NCBI RefSeq assembly: GCF_016464305.1
Contig: NZ_JAEIOJ010000005.1
Coordinates: forward strand, 186,001-250,000
DNA length: 64,000 bases
Reading direction: 5' to 3'
Source of the DNA: Umezawaea beigongshangensis
GTDB lineage: Bacteria > Actinomycetota > Actinomycetes > Mycobacteriales > Pseudonocardiaceae
In this document: piece after piece, positions 58,089 through 64,000 of the stretch
Numbering within the stretch: position 1 is the first letter of the stretch
Layout of the letters: each line of letters opens with the position of its first letter
Translations under genes and position numbers: made by a program
Notes under the pieces: model-generated
What the model was told of the DNA's origin: nothing
The model's database searches: none
What the model saw: the letters and a program-made list of their open reading frames with translations, nothing else

Positions 58089-59024
58089 GTGCAGGATGGC
58101 CCGGTGGACGAGAGCGAGTTGCGACGAGCCGCCTTCGGCGACCGGCCGGGCGCCGACGTCCGGCCGGCCGTGCTGTCGGAGGTCCCGCGCGAGCGGTGGC
58201 TCGCCGCGGTGGTCCTGGGAGCGCGCGGGCACTACGCCGCGGCGGCGACCGTCCTGACCGCACTCGTGCGGGGAGCCGATCCGGTGATCGCCTCGCTCGC
58301 CGGATCGGCCCTCGCCTCGCACCGCCGGCAGTTGGGCGCGCACGCCGCCGCCCGCCGTCTCGACGCGGCGGCACTGGCCCGGCTGGGTGACGCGGGGCGC
58401 ACGGATGCGCCGGACGACCCCCACGGGATCGGCGCGCGGGGCGCGCGGACGGACGCGCTCACCGGACTCGCCGCGGACGCCCTGGGCGCCGGGAGGCCGG
58501 ACGTGGCGCGGCGGGTGCACGCCGCCGCCGTCGCGAGCGCGGCGCCGGGCGACTGGCGCGCGGAGGTCAGGCTCGGCTGGGTCGCGGCCGAGATCGACCT
58601 CGCGACCGGCGCGGCGGAGGCCGCCGCGGGGCACGCGGAGCGCGCGGCGGCGACCGCGCGCGACGTCGGGGCGGTGCGGCACGTCCTCAAGTCGGAGGTC
58701 GTCGCGGCGGTGGCCTCGCTGGTCACCGGAACTGCAGAAGTGCGGAAAACTGCCGTGGATCTACTCTTGTGTGACTTAAATCACATCAAGGTTCAGCGGC
58801 TCCGTTCGCTCGCCTGGCCCGTCGCTCTCGTCCTCGCCGAACACGCTCCGGAGCGGGCTCCGCACGCTCTGGACGACGCTCGCAGCGCTCTGAGCTGCGT
58901 GTTGACCCGAGCTGATCCGGCACTGCGGGCAGCTGCGACGCGGTCACCCTGGATTCCGACTGCACTGCTCCGTTCCGGGGAACCCCCGAACGCGGACACC
59001 GGATCGAACTTCTTGACGGATTAA
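58089..59024 (+). CDS. Conserved-type hypothetical helical protein
   Basis: A 311-residue protein, Ala/Arg-rich and almost entirely helical, with a TPR-like run of paired helices (AAVVLGARGHYAAAATVLTA, then ASLAGSALASHRRQLGAHA, ARRVHAAAVASAAPGDWRAE). No signal peptide, membrane helix or catalytic motif. A GTG at 58104 is an equally good start. It lies between the MerR gene and the BldM-like gene, the place of Rv3415c in mycobacteria as I recall. The last 100 codons use less GC-rich third positions than the rest. Function unknown. Confidence 0.75.
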   Translation: MQDGPVDESELRRAAFGDRPGADVRPAVLSEVPRERWLAAVVLGARGHYAAAATVLTALVRGADPVIASLAGSALASHRRQLGAHAAARRLDAAALARLGDAGRTDAPDDPHGIGARGARTDALTGLAADALGAGRPDVARRVHAAAVASAAPGDWRAEVRLGWVAAEIDLATGAAEAAAGHAERAAATARDVGAVRHVLKSEVVAAVASLVTGTAEVRKTAVDLLLCDLNHIKVQRLRSLAWPVALVLAEHAPERAPHALDDARSALSCVLTRADPALRAAATRSPWIPTALLRSGEPPNADTGSNFLTD

Positions 59025-59104
59025 GCACCGGATCGTGTCAAGGTCGGGCCGGGGGCGTCCGATAGGGGAAGTGGAACGTCACTCGGCTGCAGGAAGGAGT
59101 CCCC

Positions 59105-59701
59105 GTGACGACGGTCTTGATTTGCGACGACCGGCGCAGTGTTCGGGAGGGTCTCACCCGCGTGATGTCGGCTGTCCCAGGGGTCAGTCGCATCGACTGC
59201 GTTGCACACGGTGACGAGTTGTTGGCTCGCTTCTCCCGGCAGCCGGTCGACGTCGTACTGGTTGGTACCCAGCGCGCCGTCCCGACCGGGGTGGAAGCGA
59301 CCCGGCGACTCGTCTCCGCCAACCCACAGGCGAACGTCATCGTCTTCGGCGCGCCCGACGACGCCGGCAGCATCGCCGCGGCCATCGCGGGCGGCGCTCG
59401 CGGCTACCTGCGCTGGGACGCCTCGCGTCCCGAGCTGGTCGCCGCGCTGGCGCACACCCTCGCCAGCACCTCGGTGCCCGCGCCCCGGCAGCCGTCGGAT
59501 CCCGGAGTTCAGCTCACCGAGCGCGAGCTCCAGGTCCTCCGCGGCATGAGCCAGGGAAAGAGCAACGGACAGATCGGGCGCGAGCTCTACCTGTCCGAGG
59601 ACACGGTGAAGACCCACGCGCGGCGGTTGTTCCGCAAGCTCGGGGTCCGCGACCGCGCTCAGGCCGTGGCGCACGGCTTCCGGCGCGGGTTGGTGTCCTG
59701 A
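59105..59701 (+). CDS. bldM: BldM-like atypical response regulator (receiver + LuxR HTH)
   Basis: A 198-residue regulator. Receiver domain 1-115 starts VTTVLICDDRRSVREGLTRV. The phosphoacceptor Asp expected at residue 54 is Gly (VDVVLVGTQRA). The C-terminal LuxR/FixJ domain (LTERELQVLRGMSQGKSNGQ, IGRELYLSEDTVKTHARRLF) is very close to Streptomyces BldM from memory, which controls development as a homodimer or with WhiI without phosphorylation. GTG start with AGGAAGGAG upstream. A hairpin follows. Target genes are unknown here. Confidence 0.85.
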   Translation: MTTVLICDDRRSVREGLTRVMSAVPGVSRIDCVAHGDELLARFSRQPVDVVLVGTQRAVPTGVEATRRLVSANPQANVIVFGAPDDAGSIAAAIAGGARGYLRWDASRPELVAALAHTLASTSVPAPRQPSDPGVQLTERELQVLRGMSQGKSNGQIGRELYLSEDTVKTHARRLFRKLGVRDRAQAVAHGFRRGLVS

Positions 59702-59731
59702 CACCGGTACCGCTCGCCAGCAGTACCTCCT

Positions 59732-59761
59732 CCAGCCCGGTGACCTCAGTCACCGGGCTGG
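59732..59761 (+). terminator. Stem-loop after bldM
   Basis: A perfect 13-bp stem (59732-59744 with 59749-59761) and 4-base loop, 31 bases past the stop, followed by TTCGGGTT. Confidence 0.75.
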
Positions 59762-59927
59762 TTCGGGTTCAGTGTGTTACCTATTCACAGAAGCTCTTTG
59801 CCCCCAAGGGTGATTCTCAGGCACGCGTCCGGGTACGGTGAGCGTCGCCGGTGCGAGCGATGGCGTGATCGTCTCGTGGAACGGCACGTCGGTACGTCAA
59901 CAAGTAACACCAGGGCTGCTGTCTGCG

Positions 59928-60500
59928 ATGACCAACGTGGGGGACGGACTGGACGCCGGAGTGGGCGCAGCAGTTGAGGGCGACCGTCAGGCGGTAGAGC
60001 GTCTGCTGGCGTCGATCCGTCCTCTCGTGGTGCGGTACTGCCGCGCCCGTGTTGGCAGGCAGGAGCGTTCCTACGCTTCGGCGGACGACGTGGCCCAGGA
60101 GGTGTGTCTCGCGGTGCTCACGGCCTTGCCCAGCTACCGCGACCAGGGTCGGCCCTTCCTCGCGTTCGTGTACGGCATCGCAGCGCACAAGGTGGCCGAC
60201 GCTCACCGGTCCGCAGCCCGGAACCGCTCAGAACCGGTTCCGGAGGTCCCCGACGCCCCGGAGAGCGAGGCGGGCCCCGAACAGCGCGCGATGCAGGGCG
60301 AACTGTCCGAGCGGATGGCGCAGCTGTTGAAGATCCTGCCCGAGAAGCAGCGCGAGATCCTGTTGCTGAGGGTCGTCGTCGGGTTGTCCGCGGACGAGAC
60401 CGCCGACGCCGTCGGTTCGACCCCGGGAGCCGTGCGCGTGGCGCAGCACCGCGCACTCGCGAGGCTCCGCAAGACGATGTCCCCGGAGGAGGTGGTCTGA
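59928..60500 (+). CDS. sigD: RNA polymerase sigma factor SigD (ECF)
   Basis: A 190-residue ECF sigma factor. Region 2 holds LLASIRPLVVRYCRARVGRQ, SADDVAQEVCLAVLTALPSY and GRPFLAFVYGIAAHKVADAH. Region 4 holds LKILPEKQREILLLRVVVGL and SADETADAVGSTPGAVRVAQ. These match mycobacterial SigD closely from memory. I use the ATG at 59928: codons between an upstream GTG (59838) and it are atypical (GTA CGT CAA CAA GTA), a TACGGT box overlaps that GTG, and SigD similarity begins near MTNVGDGLDA. Its anti-sigma factor gene starts right after the stop. Confidence 0.93.
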   Translation: MTNVGDGLDAGVGAAVEGDRQAVERLLASIRPLVVRYCRARVGRQERSYASADDVAQEVCLAVLTALPSYRDQGRPFLAFVYGIAAHKVADAHRSAARNRSEPVPEVPDAPESEAGPEQRAMQGELSERMAQLLKILPEKQREILLLRVVVGLSADETADAVGSTPGAVRVAQHRALARLRKTMSPEEVV

Positions 60501-61451
60501 GTGGCCGACGAGCGCGAGAAGAGTGACGAGAAGATCGTGCACGGACAGCACGAGAGAGCAGGGCTCTCCCCGGAGGATCCCCCGGTCCAGCCGACCGGCG
60601 ATTCCGCCGACACCACCGATCTGTCGGCGGTCCGCGCCGACGACGAACTCCTCGACGCCCTCGGTGGCGCCGGTGGTGACCGCGAGTCCCCCGGGGTCGT
60701 CGCCGAGGACGAGCTGAACGCTCTGCTGCTGGCGTGGCGGCAGGAGGTGGACGACGAGCCGGCCGCCGTCCTGGTGGACACCGACACGGCCGTCGCGACC
60801 ATCGCCGCCGCGCGACCCGTGCCCCACCGCCACCGGTTCCTCATCCCGCTGGCCACGGCCGCCGCGGTGCTGGCCATCGCCTTCACCGGCACCAGCCTCG
60901 TCGCCCGCGACTCCCTGCCCGGCGACCCGCTGTGGGCCCTCACGAAGGTCCTCTACGCCGACCACGCCCGTTCCGTCGAGGCCGCGGCCGTGGTCCGCAC
61001 CGACCTCGACACCGCCCGCGTGGCGCTCGCCGAGGGCCGGGTCGACGAGGCGAAGGACGCGCTGGCGAAGGCGGGCGTCGTCCTGCCCGAGGTGTCCACC
61101 GACGACGGCAGGAGCGAGTTGTCGGAGAAGCACCACTCCCTGCTGGAGGAGCTGACCAGCTCGCCGTTGCAGCCGACGTCCGGCACCGTGCCGCGCCCCT
61201 TCACGAGCGTCGTCCCCTCGACGGTCCCCTCGTCCGACGCGGACGAGATCCCGGAGGAGCCGGCGGACGACACCGGGGAACCGACCGGGCCCACCGAGCC
61301 CGTCGAGTCGACGACCACCCCCGTGGTCCCGACGACCACCAGCTCCGAGGTCCCGCCCCCGCCGCCCACCAGCGACACCGGTGTGCGCACGGAGCCGGGG
61401 ACGAACGTGCAGACCGGCGAGACCGCGTCCGGCGAGGAGACCGTCGGCTAG
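60501..61451 (+). CDS. rsdA: Anti-sigma-D factor RsdA
   Basis: A 316-residue membrane protein. The cytosolic N-terminal part carries DLSAVRADDELLDALGG, the sigma-binding motif type of RsdA, and DELNALLLAWRQEVDDEP. One transmembrane helix lies at about residues 113-133 (FLIPLATAAAVLAIAFTGTS). The extracytoplasmic part is followed by a long Thr/Pro/Glu-rich tail. It should hold SigD at the membrane until proteolysis frees it. The GTG directly abuts the sigD stop. The Pro/Thr-rich end resembles other actinobacterial wall-spanning tails. Confidence 0.88.
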   Translation: MADEREKSDEKIVHGQHERAGLSPEDPPVQPTGDSADTTDLSAVRADDELLDALGGAGGDRESPGVVAEDELNALLLAWRQEVDDEPAAVLVDTDTAVATIAAARPVPHRHRFLIPLATAAAVLAIAFTGTSLVARDSLPGDPLWALTKVLYADHARSVEAAAVVRTDLDTARVALAEGRVDEAKDALAKAGVVLPEVSTDDGRSELSEKHHSLLEELTSSPLQPTSGTVPRPFTSVVPSTVPSSDADEIPEEPADDTGEPTGPTEPVESTTTPVVPTTTSSEVPPPPPTSDTGVRTEPGTNVQTGETASGEETVG

Positions 61452-61457
61452 GAGCCC

Positions 61458-61505
61458 GCACGACGCGGCCCCCGGCCGCGGTCGTGACCGGGGGCCGCGT
61501 CGTGC
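61458..61505. terminator. Bidirectional stem-loop between rsdA and the DUF5319 gene
   Basis: A perfect 18-bp stem (61458-61475 with 61488-61505) and 12-base loop between convergent genes, six bases after the rsdA stop. Confidence 0.85.
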
Positions 61506-61524
61506 TCGGAAGCGTTCGCGCGGC

Positions 61525-63553
<2,029 letters not shown>

Positions 63554-63564
63554 GAGGACGACAA

Positions 63565-64000
63565 GTGCGCGATCTGGTCGAGATCGGGATGGGCCGGACC
63601 GCGAGGCGGGCCTACGAGCTGGACGACGTGGAGATCATCCCGTCGCGGCGGACCCGCTCGTCGAAGGACGTCTCCACCGCGTGGCAGATCGACGCCTACC
63701 GCTTCGAGATCCCGCTGATCACCCACCCCACGGACGCGATCGTCTCGCCGGGCACGGCCGTGGCCGTCGGCGAGCTGGGCGGCCTGGGCGTGCTGAACGC
63801 CGAGGGCCTGTGGGCGCGGCACACCGACGTGGACGAGGCGCTGTTCCGCCTCGTGCAGGCCACCGAGGACACCGACGACCCGGCGGCGCCCGTCCGGGTG
63901 CTCCAGGAGCTGCACTCCGCCCCGGTGCGGATCGACCTGATCGCCGAGGCGATCAAGCAGGTCCGCGAGTCCGGGGTGACCGTCGCGGTGCGGGTGAGCC
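63565..64000 (+). CDS. guaB3: GuaB3-type IMP dehydrogenase family protein (partial)
   Basis: The first 145 codons only; the gene runs off the window. It starts at a GTG (VRDLVEIGMGRTARRAYELD, then DVEIIPSRRTRSSKDVSTAW) with GAGAGGA upstream and continues LITHPTDAIVSPGTAVAVGE, LGGLGVLNAEGLWARH. This matches the GuaB3 group, which lacks CBS domains and lies next to guaB2 in mycobacteria. GuaB3 is related to IMP dehydrogenase or GMP reductase, and its reaction is less well established. Coupled by short spacing to guaB. Confidence 0.92.
   Translation, partial: MRDLVEIGMGRTARRAYELDDVEIIPSRRTRSSKDVSTAWQIDAYRFEIPLITHPTDAIVSPGTAVAVGELGGLGVLNAEGLWARHTDVDEALFRLVQATEDTDDPAAPVRVLQELHSAPVRIDLIAEAIKQVRESGVTVAVRVS

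Noticed and set aside
59838-59927. GTG at 59838 as the sigD start
   Set aside because: Codons in this stretch are AT-ending and atypical, a -10-like TACGGT overlaps the GTG, and similarity to SigD begins near the ATG at 59928.

Overview
The window is about 70 percent G+C, uses GTG starts very often, and carries a short-form adenylate kinase, an S4 protein without a zinc motif, a GroES/GroEL pair behind a CIRCE operator, WhiB, BldM-like and SigD/RsdA-like regulators, and an ESX-4-like type VII secretion locus. Together these point to an actinobacterium. The gene order, recalled from the Mycobacterium tuberculosis stretch Rv3410c-Rv3462c, and the style of the accessory proteins suggest the Pseudonocardiales (Saccharothrix/Actinosynnema/Lentzea type). 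No 16S gene is present to confirm this.

Region 1 (1-11.4 kb) is the end of the spc operon and the alpha operon: rpsE (end), rpmD, rplO, secY, adk, map, infA, rpmJ, rpsM, rpsK, rpsD, rpoA, rplQ, truA. A three-gene set (acyl carrier protein, ketosynthase, active-site-less ketosynthase) sits between rplO and secY behind a strong terminator.

Region 2 (11.4-29.2 kb) is the secretion locus: a secreted subtilase with a P-domain, an unknown gene coupled to eccE, eccE, eccB, a small EspC-like protein with a larger WxG protein, mycP, eccD, eccC, an Hsp70/secretion-associated membrane protein, and an Esx pair. Mycobacterial ESX-4 has the same core but lacks eccE.

Region 3 (29.2-43.9 kb) has rplM-rpsI, glmM and glmS. 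Between glmM and glmS lie two tandem paralogous three-gene cassettes, each made of a small helical partner, a very large acidic repeat-rich WxG protein and a coiled-coil protein with an acidic tail. They are the most interesting part of the window. The large proteins share a WxG module, a domain of about 120-140 residues and a C-terminal tail; the tail also appears on the WxG protein beside eccB, tying the cassettes to the secretion locus.

Region 4 (43.9-53.8 kb) holds nnrD, alr, a hydrolase, tsaE, a HAD phosphatase, tsaB, rimI and tsaD (cell wall, NAD(P)H repair and tRNA t6A synthesis). A minus-strand island interrupts it, with an acyl-CoA synthetase, the degraded 3' end of a MatC/SLC13-like transporter, a thioredoxin and a MerR regulator.

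Region 5 (53.8-64 kb) holds groES-groEL, whiB, a MerR regulator with a B12-domain-like C-terminus, an unknown helical protein, a BldM-like regulator, sigD-rsdA, a DUF5319 gene, guaB and the start of guaB3.

Most genes are packed into translationally coupled strings with GTGA, ATGA or TGATG junctions. Many transcription units end in perfect GC-rich hairpins of 12-22 bp without a clear U tract. Several single genes have a TACnnT hexamer only 6-8 bases before the start codon, which suggests leaderless transcripts. I saw no tRNA, rRNA, CRISPR array, insertion sequence or prophage.
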